NCBI GenBank assembly: GCA_021307325.1
Contig: CP089931.1
Location: 954,979-1,018,978, forward strand
Length of the DNA: 64,000 bases
Direction: 5' to 3'
Source: Peptoniphilus sp. GNH
Lineage (GTDB): Bacteria; Bacillota; Clostridia; Tissierellales; Peptoniphilaceae
Shown here: piece after piece, positions 35,603 through 43,999 of the stretch
Layout: the number at the start of each line of letters is the position of its first letter
Position numbering within the stretch: position 1 is the first letter of the stretch
Translations under genes and position numbers: made by a program
Notes under the pieces: model-generated
What the model was told of the DNA's origin: nothing
Database searches by the model: none
Seen by the model: only the letters and a program-made list of their open reading frames with translations

Positions 35603-37371
35603 TACAACTCCTCCTTCCCGTTTGAATTTGCAGACCAATTTTTTGCCCCAATATGTGCAAGCCACATATTTTTATAAAGATTATTAGTATCTAATAATTC
35701 CTCATGCTTTCCAACCGCCTGAATTTCTCCACTATTTATTACAAAAATTCTGTCTGCATTTTTAATAGTAGAAAGCCTATGAGCTATTACCAACAATAAC
35801 TTTCCTTTCGATAATGCCCCTAAAGATTGTTGTAACTTGCTTTCATTCTCAGGATCTGTAAATGCAGTAGCTTCATCCAATATAACAATCGGAGAATTTT
35901 TTAAAATCATTCTTGCAATAGAAATCCTCTGTTTTTCTCCACCAGATAATTTATTTCCTGCATTTCCTACAATTGTGTCATATCCGTCTTCTAATGTTTG
36001 AATAAATTCATCGCAGCAAGCTAATTTTGCTGCTTGGAAAACTTCATCATCTGTTGCTTCCGGATTCCCTAATCTAATATTTTCTTTAACAGAACAGTTA
36101 AATAGATATGTGTCTTGTGTAACAAAGCTGATTAATTCATTTAACTTTGAAATAGGTATGTCTTTAATATCCTTTCCACCAATATAAATATTTCCTTCTG
36201 TGGTATCCCAAAATCTTGCTATTAATCTCGCTATTGTCGTTTTTCCACTACCAGATGGTCCAACTAAAGCTATGAATTGTTTGTTTTCAAAGATACAATT
36301 TATTTTAGATAACACTTTGTTCGCCATATTTCCATCATATGAGAAAGAAACATTTTGAAGTTTAATATTATAGTCTGTTATTTCAGTATCTTGTTTTGAA
36401 TTACTCAATACTGGTATTTGAAGTAATTTATCTACATCATGTAAAGCATATTCTATTGCCTTTGCTTCATTTATATAATTAGTAAAATTCATCATAGGTC
36501 CCACTACTCCCAATGATAAAATTAAAGAAATAACTAAATTCTGCGGGGAGATTTCTCCGTTCAAATAGAGTATCAATCCTACTGGTAACACACCCAAAAA
36601 TGTAGATGGAAGTACTGCGTTACCAAAATTCATATATTTCCAAACACCCTTATACCACGCCAGTGTTGAGTCTCTGAAGGTTTCTATGGCTTCTACAAAT
36701 CGTTTATATGAATTGGTTGATTGATTAAAAGCCTTAATTACTTCAATACCTTCTACATATTCAACAATTACTCCGTTAACATAATTGCTTGTTTCCATGT
36801 ATTTTGCATATTCCTCATTAAAATTTCTCATCATAAGCATATACGCTGTTCCTGCAATTGGGACTGTAATTAACATGGAAATCGCCATTCTCCAATCTAT
36901 AAACACCAAATAAGCAAACACACTTATAGAAAGAGTTATATTCGATATACATTCAGGAATCACATGGGCTAATGGCAACTCAATTGTTTCTACTCTATCA
37001 ACTATTACACTTTTTAGTTTTCCGACAGATTCCCCTAATACATATCCTAAAGGAGCATCAATTAACTTTTTAGCCAAACTCATCCTTATGTTTTCAAGTA
37101 TTTTATATGCAGAAAAATGAGACAATGTTGTTGAAATACCATGAAATAAATATCTAAGTCCATATCCCAAAACAGCTATAATACAGTAATATAAAATTTG
37201 ATTTAAGATTATATTTTTATTTACAAACAAAGTAATAATCTTGTATATACACCAATATGGCACTATTCCAGCGAATACTCCTATAATGGCAAAAATTACC
37301 GATAAAATTATTCTCCATTTGCATTGCGATGCAAACGAAAAAGCTATTGAAATCCAACTTTTTTGTTTCAT
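35602..37371 (-). CDS. ABC transporter half-protein (permease-ATPase), module 1, first of pair
   Basis: The 589-residue partner has a type-1 exporter-fold membrane domain and an ATPase with GPSGSGKTTIAR, LSGGEKQRISIARMIL and VILDEATAFTDPENE. The TSPE-like x-loop and IAHRLSTI are present. TTAGGAGG precedes the ATG. A strong hairpin terminator lies between this gene and the AraC gene upstream, so the pair may be read only by read-through or from a weak local promoter. Heterodimer formation with the next gene is inferred from the overlap. Confidence 0.88.
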   Translation of the reverse strand: MKQKSWISIAFSFASQCKWRIILSVIFAIIGVFAGIVPYWCIYKIITLFVNKNIILNQILYYCIIAVLGYGLRYLFHGISTTLSHFSAYKILENIRMSLAKKLIDAPLGYVLGESVGKLKSVIVDRVETIELPLAHVIPECISNITLSISVFAYLVFIDWRMAISMLITVPIAGTAYMLMMRNFNEEYAKYMETSNYVNGVIVEYVEGIEVIKAFNQSTNSYKRFVEAIETFRDSTLAWYKGVWKYMNFGNAVLPSTFLGVLPVGLILYLNGEISPQNLVISLILSLGVVGPMMNFTNYINEAKAIEYALHDVDKLLQIPVLSNSKQDTEITDYNIKLQNVSFSYDGNMANKVLSKINCIFENKQFIALVGPSGSGKTTIARLIARFWDTTEGNIYIGGKDIKDIPISKLNELISFVTQDTYLFNCSVKENIRLGNPEATDDEVFQAAKLACCDEFIQTLEDGYDTIVGNAGNKLSGGEKQRISIARMILKNSPIVILDEATAFTDPENESKLQQSLGALSKGKLLLVIAHRLSTIKNADRIFVINSGEIQAVGKHEELLDTNNLYKNMWLAHIGAKNWSANSNGKEEL

Positions 37372-37384
37372 AGTTTTTAACCTC

Positions 37385-37424
37385 CTAAAAAAATAGAACT
37401 GTCAATTCTATTGACAATTCTATT
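37385..37424 (-). terminator. Internal terminator between the regulator and the ABC pair
   Basis: A 15-bp stem pairs 37392-37406 with 37410-37424 (one G-U pair, loop of three). It is followed on the minus strand by a T-run at 37387-37393 that overlaps the stem end. It lies just upstream of the ribosome-binding site of the first ABC gene. Confidence 0.75.
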
Positions 37425-37467
37425 TTAAAAAATATTCTATTTTATTTCTCCTTTAAACAGTGTGTAC

Positions 37468-38424
37468 TCACTCTGTTTGGATAACTGTTTTTCTATATTC
37501 TGTCGGAGTTTTTCCTATAACACTCTTGAACGCTTCAGTAAATTTACTGCTATTCGTATATCCAACCTTGCCAGCAATAACGATAATAGAATCATCTGTT
37601 TTTATCAACAATGTCGAGGCTATATTCATCCTATAATTTCTAATAAATTGATAAATAGGCTCTCCATAAACTGCTTTAAAACATTTCTTTAATGTAGACA
37701 ACGGGATATCATATTTTTGTGATAATTCTTCCATCGTAAAATGCTCTTCAATATTATTTGTTATAAACTCTTTAATATCTTTTACTTTTTCAATCTGCGA
37801 TTTGTAAAAATATTGATATTTATAATTCCCATTTTTATTTTCTACTACTCTCAAGAGCATCAACAGTTCAATTACTTTCAATTTTAAATAATCATATTTT
37901 AACAGTTCCGGAATTTTATAAAGTTCTTCAAAAATATGATTAATAATCACATCCTCATGTATAACAAAAGGTACATACTTTGATAAAAATGTTTCCTTAA
38001 TTCTATTAATATCTATTGAAAAATTTAACAATAATGTATTCAAATTTTCATCCATTTCATCAGGAGAAAAAGTGATTGTTATCCCATGATAATGTTTTGT
38101 TGGAAAGCTACAATATCTATATTTGGAATCAAGTTTTTCAAGCAACACATCACCAGCACCTAAATACAAATATTCTCCAGATGAAACTTCCGCTTCTATC
38201 CTACCTTCAATACAATAGTGTATACTAAAAGAATTACTGTCCCTTATAACTCTATCTGGTCCTTTTTCAATATGAAAGTTATTATACATTACTGAAATTC
38301 CTGGGCAAACACTATAATACAATACAGTTCCATCTTCTCCATCAACTCCCATTTTATATGTAGAGCAAGTGTTGCTTCGAGTTAACAATTCCATACTTTC
38401 TTCAATCATTTTCGTATTTAACAT
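37468..38424 (-). CDS. AraC family transcriptional regulator
   Basis: The 318-residue protein has an N-terminal cupin-like sensing region and two C-terminal helix-turn-helix motifs at about residues 220-315. Landmarks are HFTMEELSQKYDIPLSTLKKCFKAVYGEPIYQFIRNYRM and the AraC signature VGYTNSSKFTEAFKSVIGKTPTEYRK. Layout and neighbours recall PchR/YbtA-type regulators that sense ferric chelates and activate uptake genes. It starts 2 bases after the EcfA gene and is the last gene before an internal terminator. The effector is inferred. Confidence 0.87.
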   Translation of the reverse strand: MLNTKMIEESMELLTRSNTCSTYKMGVDGEDGTVLYYSVCPGISVMYNNFHIEKGPDRVIRDSNSFSIHYCIEGRIEAEVSSGEYLYLGAGDVLLEKLDSKYRYCSFPTKHYHGITITFSPDEMDENLNTLLLNFSIDINRIKETFLSKYVPFVIHEDVIINHIFEELYKIPELLKYDYLKLKVIELLMLLRVVENKNGNYKYQYFYKSQIEKVKDIKEFITNNIEEHFTMEELSQKYDIPLSTLKKCFKAVYGEPIYQFIRNYRMNIASTLLIKTDDSIIVIAGKVGYTNSSKFTEAFKSVIGKTPTEYRKTVIQTE

Positions 38425-38426
38425 TT

Positions 38427-39899
38427 TTAAGGACTCACTTCCTCTCTTATAAAATATTTTTTTATTTTCTTTATACCTTCTCCATCTAAAAAATAACTAT
38501 CTTTAACTTTGCCATCCTCTAAGTGTAAAATATAATCACAAGAACTTAATAGCATCTCATAATCATGAGTTATCAAAAAAATAGACTTACCTCTACTTTT
38601 AAGTTTCTTTAATTCATCAGCAACCATTCTCATGTGAAATAAGTCTAATCCACTTGTAGGTTCATCAAGAATAATAAAATCTCTACTTGAAACTAACGCA
38701 CTCGCTATTGCAATTCTTTGTTTTTCCCCTCCAGACAATGACATCGGATGCTTATTTTTAAGTGAATATAGATTTAATTCTTTTAGTATATTATGCAACT
38801 TATTTTTATCTTTTTGTGTCATGGACAACAACATTTCATCTTCAACACTTTCAGTAAATAGTTGGTGATTAACATCTTGCATAACTAAAAAACACAATTT
38901 AAATTTCTTCTTTTTGTAGTATAATCTACCCCCATAAGAAATTACACTTTTATCATTTTTACTTATTCCACACAAGCAATCAGCAAATGTTGATTTTCCT
39001 GCACCATTATGACCAATGATGCCAATAATCCTATTTTGTGGTAACTTTATCTCTCCTATTTTTAGTATGTACCCACCTTTCTGATAACTATATATGACAT
39101 CAGAAATTGTAAATTGGCTTTCACATTTAACTTCATTGCTCAAACAAAATGGAAAAGTATTTAAATCCAAAGGTCTTAATCCAGCTTTGCATTTATCTTT
39201 TTCCATGAATTTATTGAATTCTTCTTCCGTGTATTCACCATAGATATTTCCATCTTTCAAATGAATTACTCTATCTATTAAGCCTTTAAGATAATATATT
39301 CTATGTTCAGAAATTACTACTGTTTTGCCTTGTTCTTTCCATAATTTAATTAATTTTCTAAGTTCCATAGTTGCTGAAATATCTAAATTAGATGAAGGTT
39401 CATCTAATACAATTATTTCTTGCCCACTTACAAAAACACAAGAACATGCTATTTTTTGCTTTTCTCCTCCCGATAAGTTAAATATATTTCTCCCCATTAA
39501 GTTTTCAATACTTAATTCATTACTTACTTTTAGTATTCTATCTTCAATTTCTTTTTCAGGTAATCCAAAATTCTCCAAACAAAATGCCAATTCACTTGTA
39601 GTATCAATTGTGAAAAATTGAGTTTTAGGATTTTGAAATACACTTCCTACATATTTCGCTGTTTCATACAACGGGATTTTACTTACTTCAACTCCATTTA
39701 TACACACAGTACCATTAAGTTCCCCATTATAATAATTGGGAATCAAGCCATTAATTAATTTAGTTAAAGTAGTCTTTCCGCTACCCGAAGTTCCGCAAAC
39801 CAAAGCTATCTGACCTGACTTAATTTTTATGTTTATATTTTGAATGGAGTATTTTTTTTGTTCTTCATATCTAAATGATACATTTTTAAATTCAATCAT
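38427..39899 (-). CDS. ECF transporter ATPase with two ABC domains (EcfA-type), module 1
   Basis: The 490-residue protein contains two cytoplasmic ATPase domains in one chain. The first has CGTSGSGKTTLTK, LSGGEKQKIACS and VLDEPSSNLD; the second has GHNGAGKSTFAD, LSGGEKQRIAIA and ILDEPTSGLD. Fused EcfA-EcfA' proteins of this size power ECF vitamin and metal transporters together with EcfT and an S component. The two genes upstream supply both partners (S component and EcfT), so this is a complete, dedicated ECF system. It has no membrane segments. Confidence 0.9.
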   Translation of the reverse strand: MIEFKNVSFRYEEQKKYSIQNINIKIKSGQIALVCGTSGSGKTTLTKLINGLIPNYYNGELNGTVCINGVEVSKIPLYETAKYVGSVFQNPKTQFFTIDTTSELAFCLENFGLPEKEIEDRILKVSNELSIENLMGRNIFNLSGGEKQKIACSCVFVSGQEIIVLDEPSSNLDISATMELRKLIKLWKEQGKTVVISEHRIYYLKGLIDRVIHLKDGNIYGEYTEEEFNKFMEKDKCKAGLRPLDLNTFPFCLSNEVKCESQFTISDVIYSYQKGGYILKIGEIKLPQNRIIGIIGHNGAGKSTFADCLCGISKNDKSVISYGGRLYYKKKKFKLCFLVMQDVNHQLFTESVEDEMLLSMTQKDKNKLHNILKELNLYSLKNKHPMSLSGGEKQRIAIASALVSSRDFIILDEPTSGLDLFHMRMVADELKKLKSRGKSIFLITHDYEMLLSSCDYILHLEDGKVKDSYFLDGEGIKKIKKYFIREEVSP

Positions 39900-39908
39900 A
39901 TTTTGCTC

Positions 39909-40625
39909 CTAAAAAAATATAAAAACAACCCAACATAAGCTCGCAAGTAAAAGCAGAAAATAATCTATTTTTTTTAGTCCGATTTTGCAAATATTAGTTC
40001 TTTTAATCGGAGATCCTAACCCTCTTGTCAAAGCTGATGCAGATAATTCCTCACCAATTTTTGTTACAGATATTAGCAAAGGAACTAATCTATACTCAAT
40101 CATTTCTATTGGACTCTTCCTTATTGTTACACCTTTTATTTTCATGGCATTTTGTATAGAAATATATTCTTCTTTTACTGTTGGAAAAAATCTAAATACT
40201 ACCGAAAATGGAATAATGATTTTATATGACACTTTAAGTTTTTCCATAGCTGCGATAAATTCACTAACAGAAGTGGTACTGATTAAATAGTAACCCATAA
40301 TAAATCCCGGCAATATATTTGTATATATCCCTACTGTTGCTAATACCAAAAAACTCAAAAATCCTGTCGTATAAGGTAAAACAACAAAATTTAATGCAAA
40401 TATAATCAAATACAATATCAAAAATCTTATAGCTGCTTTACCTTTTTTAGAAATAAATAATGCAACAAAGGACAGAACCATTAAAAGATGCCGCAAATAA
40501 AACATAGCACCATGACTGCTTCCAGTAGCCATGATGCTCGTTACAGTTACCATAAGAAAAATTTTTGTGCGTGGATCTATTGTAATATATGATGGTTTAT
40601 ATCTAACTACTGTTTCTTCTATCAT
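39909..40625 (-). CDS. ECF transporter transmembrane protein EcfT, module 1
   Basis: The 238-residue membrane protein has about five to six helices. It shows the EcfT landmarks DPRTKIFL near the N-terminus, PFSVVFRFFPTVKEEYISI in the middle and the ALTRGLG-like motif (SASALTRGLGSP) near the C-terminus, where coupling helices contact the ATPases. Its start overlaps the stop of the S-component gene and it ends 9 bases before the ATPase gene. Confidence 0.88.
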   Translation of the reverse strand: MIEETVVRYKPSYITIDPRTKIFLMVTVTSIMATGSSHGAMFYLRHLLMVLSFVALFISKKGKAAIRFLILYLIIFALNFVVLPYTTGFLSFLVLATVGIYTNILPGFIMGYYLISTTSVSEFIAAMEKLKVSYKIIIPFSVVFRFFPTVKEEYISIQNAMKIKGVTIRKSPIEMIEYRLVPLLISVTKIGEELSASALTRGLGSPIKRTNICKIGLKKIDYFLLLLASLCWVVFIFF

Positions 40626-41212
40626 TACACTATTCCTGCTTTTTTAAGATGCTTTTTTAGAATACTCTTTCCTAATAGCGAACCTAAATATGCTCCTATA
40701 AAACTAATAATAAACAGCACAGGAATAATCCAATATGGCGTATACATACGCAACGATTCTGCATATACTTTACCATACCCTTCAGCTACCTTAGCCAAAT
40801 ATGCTTCTCTTCCAATAAACAATCTTGCAACACATCCAACTATCCAAAAAGAAAATACGCTATATCCAATAGAAATATATTTCCATTGTTCATATTTACC
40901 TTTTTTTATTATCAAATCTCCTAAAAATCCAAAGATAATCCCAAAAGCGAGGACAACTATGCCACCACCCATTAGCATATAAAAAAGACCTAATAATATT
41001 CCTGTTATTGAAATTACACCAAACTTCTTGACCTTAACTATATAGAATATGCTTGGTATACCACAAACTAATGGGCATAAAAAAACTAATAGTAAATTAA
41101 ATATCGGAATATATCCTAACATTGAAACAGCAAATTCAATCATAAAATATACTACTGTAAAAATTCCAATATTGATCAAGTCCTTTGCTTCAAGTTTATT
41201 TTGTTTCTCCAT
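40625..41212 (-). CDS. ECF transporter S component, Trep_Strep/MptD family, module 1
   Basis: The 195-residue membrane protein has about six helices. The N-terminal KDLINIGIFTVVYFMIEFAV and the C-terminal SLLGKSILKKHLKKAGIV segment are typical of the Trep_Strep (TIGR02185) family, annotated as MptD-type putative S components. The substrate is not established for the family. Here the AraC regulator, paired YbtPQ-like ABC proteins and a Fur-like box suggest a metal chelate or derivative (inference). The start at 41212 has GAGGTGA upstream; an in-frame start six codons earlier does not. Confidence 0.82.
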   Translation of the reverse strand: MEKQNKLEAKDLINIGIFTVVYFMIEFAVSMLGYIPIFNLLLVFLCPLVCGIPSIFYIVKVKKFGVISITGILLGLFYMLMGGGIVVLAFGIIFGFLGDLIIKKGKYEQWKYISIGYSVFSFWIVGCVARLFIGREAYLAKVAEGYGKVYAESLRMYTPYWIIPVLFIISFIGAYLGSLLGKSILKKHLKKAGIV

Positions 41213-41263
41213 ATATCTCACCTCGTCCATATAATATTGATTAGCTTATACTAACTTTAACCA

Positions 41264-41278
41264 TGATAGCATTTATCA
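41264..41278. promoter_or_regulatory. Fur-like box upstream of the module 1 operon
   Basis: TGATAGCATTTATCA has perfect 5-bp arms (TGATA/TATCA) and matches the 7-1-7 Fur consensus TGATAAT-N-ATTATCA at 11 of 14 positions. It lies about 50 bases upstream of the S-component start. A plausible -10 (TATTAT on the minus strand, about 41233-41238) lies between. Confidence 0.4.
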
Positions 41279-41451
41279 TTTTTTTCTTTCCGCCCCAAAA
41301 AGCCCTATGTCGCTCTGAATGGTTTGCTTTTTATAAAACAAACCATTTCTAAAAGATTTATAAAATCTACTACTTGTGATATAACCATAATAATAATTTG
41401 CTTAATGCTTGTTTTACAAACTATTCTTTTATATCTTTTGTAGCAAGCACA

Positions 41452-41552
41452 GTAAGTGTACGGACACTTACGAAAAAATTGATGAAGCAGCCCTTGGGGA
41501 TCTGCTTCTTTTTTTATCAATTTTACCTAGTTGGGGAGAACCCTAAGACCCC
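41452..41552 (+). promoter_or_regulatory. M1 mobilisation leader: palindrome, terminator hairpin and oriT-like motif
   Basis: Three elements occur in order. A palindrome GTAAGTGT...ACACTTAC lies at 41452-41471. A terminator-like hairpin pairs GAAGCAG (41484-41490) with CTGCTTC (41502-41508) before a T-run, with an outer stem AAAATTGAT/ATCAATTTT. An oriT-like motif follows at 41523-41552, containing GAGAACCCTAAGACCCC. The same order occurs before the other two mobC genes. This copy differs from them at two bases in the oriT-like motif (CTAGTTGGGG instead of CTTGTTAGGG). Confidence 0.6.
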
Positions 41553-41578
41553 GATATTTTATGATAAGGAGATATACT

Positions 41579-41935
41579 ATGGATAATAGAAAGAGAAAAA
41601 ATCAGCTTAAAATATATTTAACAGATGAAGAAAAAGAAGTTTTTGAAAAGAAAATGAAACTTGCTAATTGCAAAACTATGTCCCACTTTCTTAGAAAATG
41701 TGTGTTAGAAAAAGAAATTTATGTTGTAGATTTAGAACCATTTAGAAACCTACAATGGCTGCTTTCTAATGCAACAAACAACATCAATCAGATTGCAAAG
41801 CGAGTAAATTCGACAGGTATAATCTACAAAGAGGACATAAGTGATATAAAAAAAGAGATTGAACATTTCTCAAAAGAGCTATGGCAGATCCATTCTCTAC
41901 TTCTTAATAAATTAAAAGAAAGTTCTGGTGATTAG
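41579..41935 (+). CDS. mobC: M1 MobC-type mobilisation (relaxosome) protein
   Basis: The 118-residue protein has a ribbon-helix-helix-like N-terminus (LKIYLTDEEKEVFEKKMKLANCKTMSHFLRKCVLEKEI) and a helical C-terminal half with NLQWLLSNATNNINQIAKRVN. This is typical of MobC/NikA accessory proteins that bind oriT and help the relaxase. The ATG at 41579 has AAGGAGA just before it. An upstream TTG-start frame runs through the oriT motif and was not used. Residues up to about 75 are nearly identical to the third copy, while the C-terminal third differs from both others. The relaxase partner next to it is truncated. Confidence 0.88.
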   Translation: MDNRKRKNQLKIYLTDEEKEVFEKKMKLANCKTMSHFLRKCVLEKEIYVVDLEPFRNLQWLLSNATNNINQIAKRVNSTGIIYKEDISDIKKEIEHFSKELWQIHSLLLNKLKESSGD

Positions 41936-41936
41936 T

Positions 41937-42035
41937 ATGGCTATTACAAAAATACACCCTATAAAATCAACTCTAAATTTGGCAATAGACTATATAACTA
42001 AGAGTGAAAAAACTGATGAAAGGGTCTGTAAATAA
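41937..42035 (+). pseudogene. mobA: M1 mobA relaxase fragment (32 codons)
   Basis: The frame starts MAITKIHPIKSTLNLAIDYI like the intact relaxase at 55921, but after TDE it reads RVCK and stops. The break falls where the sequence switches to GGGTCTGTAAATAATTTTG, the start of a scar shared with the second copy. The histidine motif needed for nicking is lost, so this copy is non-functional. Confidence 0.88.
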
Positions 42036-42088
42036 TTTTGTGTATCAACCTAAATCCTGATTAAAGAATAAGGGTTGATACATTTTTT
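42022..42088 (+). repeat. Scar sequence joining mobA fragment to sigma-like relic (copy 1)
   Basis: GGGTCTGTAAATAATTTTG is followed by a terminator-like hairpin (TGTATCAACC at 42041-42050 with GGTTGATACA at 42073-42082) and a T-run. The start resembles the terminal repeat of IS256-family elements. No transposase or second end is present. A near copy is at 47148. Confidence 0.5.
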
Positions 42089-42255
42089 ATGCTTCAATCA
42101 TCATTTGTGTAGCTACAACTTTTTATACATCAACATTTTTATCTTCTAGATTATCTTCAAGATTTCCATCATGATTTAGGGACGAAAAAAGAGCAAGTGG
42201 TTTTTCTTGTCCACCTGCTCTAAATGTTTTTCCTGTTCAAAGACTTTAAATATTT
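42089..42255 (-). pseudogene. S2: decayed sigma-like gene relic
   Basis: On the minus strand the segment KYLEQVDKKNHLLFF, then in the shifted frame SSLNHDGNLEDNLEDKNVDV*KVVATQMMIEA*, can be read. It shows one internal stop and an early end compared with intact relatives. The N-terminus is cut by the neighbouring ABC gene. The internal hairpin (42191-42220) followed by six T residues at 42185-42190 should act as the terminator of the ABC operon that ends at 42263. Confidence 0.65.
42185..42220 (-). terminator. Terminator-like hairpin in S2, downstream of module 2 operon
   Basis: GAGCAGGTGG (42211-42220, minus strand) pairs with CCACTTGCTC (42191-42200), then six T residues. It lies 43 bases past the stop codon of the last ABC gene. 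Confidence 0.65.
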
Positions 42256-42262
42256 CTTACTA

Positions 42263-43999
42263 TCAATTATTTAATTTCCATGATTCTGCCTTAGCTTTTG
42301 CATTGATAAGGTCAGAGTAAAGTCCATTATTTTTAATCAGTTCTTCGTGATTTCCTCGTTCTACTATTTCTCCATCTTTTAAAACTAAAATTTGATCCGC
42401 ATTTCTAATTGTTTTTAGTCTATGGGCAATCATAATTACTGTTTTATTTTTCGTAAGTTGTTCTATGGCTTCTTTTAATTTATCTTCATTTTCTGGGTCT
42501 ATATTTGCTGTGGCTTCATCAAAAATTATGATGTCTGCATCTTTAAGCATAGCTCTTGCAATGGATATTCTTTGTTTTTCTCCACCTGATAGACTTGCTC
42601 CACCTTCTCCTATTATAGTGTTATATCCTTCTGGTAAAGCTTCTATAAATTCATGACATCTTGCTTTTTTTGCAGCCTCAACCACATCATCGTGACTTGC
42701 ATCTTGTTTTCCAAATTTTATATTGTTTTCAATTGTATCTTCAAAGAGATAGACGTCTTGGAAGACCATAGAAATAGAATTCATAAGATTTTCTATCTTA
42801 TAGTCTTTAATATTTTTTCCACCTATTAAAATTTCACCAGAATTTACATCCCAAAATCTCGCTATTAGATTGCAAAATGTTGTTTTACCAGAACCAGATG
42901 GACCAACTATAGCAGTCATGGTATTTTCTTTTATCTCTGCTGATACATTTTTTAAAATTGGTCTATCATCATAAGAAAATGATACATTTTTAAAGACTAT
43001 GTTGTGATTTTTTATAGGCTCTGAGACTCCTCCTTCTTCCATATCTTCTATATCATTTACATAAGAATAAGAATCTATTGCATTCTCAACCATTCTTAGC
43101 ATTGCCATAGCAGAGCCAGATGTTATAAGCCCATCAAATATTACAAAACTTGCTATAAGTATCATAATAGTATTGACTATTTGACTGTTTTCAACAAAAT
43201 ATAAGTTTATTGATATAAATAACATCAAACAAATTGTTATAGCTATTATTATTTTAGCTAATAAACTATATGGCATTATAGTTTTTTCTAAATCAAAAGA
43301 ATATTTGCTTGCACCATCAAAGCTTTTATCAAGTTTTTTATTGTTACTTCCTCTTAGATTGTATGATTTTATAATTTGCATTCCTTGCAATGTTGATAAG
43401 ACTTCTTTGGTAAGTGATACCTGAATCTCATGAATCTTGTCTGCATTTTTACTAGACCTTTTTTGCATACGAGCAACAATCAACAAAAATACAATAGAGC
43501 CAACTATTGCTACAAGACCTACCTTATAAGAAAATAAAAATAAGGATAAGATAAAAACAATAGCATTAAGCATACCACCGAAAACCATAATATACAAAGT
43601 TGGAACCCAAGTCTCTATATTATCTAAGTTAGTAGTTGCAATAGTTGTTAAATTTCCAAGGCTTAAACTTGAGAAAAATCCCATGGGAACTTTTTTTATT
43701 TTTTCACCTAATTCAATTCTCTTGTGTCCAGCCATAAAATATCCGGCATGTGTTTGTTTGAGCATAGAGGAATTTTTTGAAATAATTACTCCGGCTATAC
43801 TAATTAATAAAAATAAACTTGATATTCCTATTGTTTTAAAGCTTATATCCTTGTTTACTATCCCAAAAATCGCATAATAAATGGCTGCAAATTGTAGAGC
43901 ATTAAAAATAGAACCGAAAAAATTAGCAAAGATTGATTTTTTTATATACACTTGTTCTTCAATAGAAAAATTCCATATTTTTTTAAAAACACTAAGCAT
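42263..43999 (-). CDS. ABC transporter half-protein (permease-ATPase), module 2, second of pair
   Basis: The 578-residue protein has six membrane helices and an ATPase with GPSGSGKTTFCN, LSGGEKQRISIARAML, IIFDEATANIDPENE and IAHRLKTI. Its closest relative in the window by motif and order is the module 1 protein at 33854. The ATG at 43999 overlaps the upstream ABC gene by 8 bases. It is likely to form a heterodimer with that gene's product. YbtQ-like chelate import or export of a small molecule are the two readings; context favours import. Confidence 0.88.
   Translation of the reverse strand: MLSVFKKIWNFSIEEQVYIKKSIFANFFGSIFNALQFAAIYYAIFGIVNKDISFKTIGISSLFLLISIAGVIISKNSSMLKQTHAGYFMAGHKRIELGEKIKKVPMGFFSSLSLGNLTTIATTNLDNIETWVPTLYIMVFGGMLNAIVFILSLFLFSYKVGLVAIVGSIVFLLIVARMQKRSSKNADKIHEIQVSLTKEVLSTLQGMQIIKSYNLRGSNNKKLDKSFDGASKYSFDLEKTIMPYSLLAKIIIAITICLMLFISINLYFVENSQIVNTIMILIASFVIFDGLITSGSAMAMLRMVENAIDSYSYVNDIEDMEEGGVSEPIKNHNIVFKNVSFSYDDRPILKNVSAEIKENTMTAIVGPSGSGKTTFCNLIARFWDVNSGEILIGGKNIKDYKIENLMNSISMVFQDVYLFEDTIENNIKFGKQDASHDDVVEAAKKARCHEFIEALPEGYNTIIGEGGASLSGGEKQRISIARAMLKDADIIIFDEATANIDPENEDKLKEAIEQLTKNKTVIMIAHRLKTIRNADQILVLKDGEIVERGNHEELIKNNGLYSDLINAKAKAESWKLNN

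Noticed and set aside
41305-41520. 71-codon minus-strand frame in the M1 leader
   Set aside because: It covers the palindrome, the terminator hairpin and the oriT-like region, and has no conserved counterpart in the other two leaders.
41398-41586. Plus-strand frames running through the oriT-like motif into mobC
   Set aside because: The conserved protein starts at the ATG after AAGGAGA; upstream codons are just non-coding leader that happens to be open.
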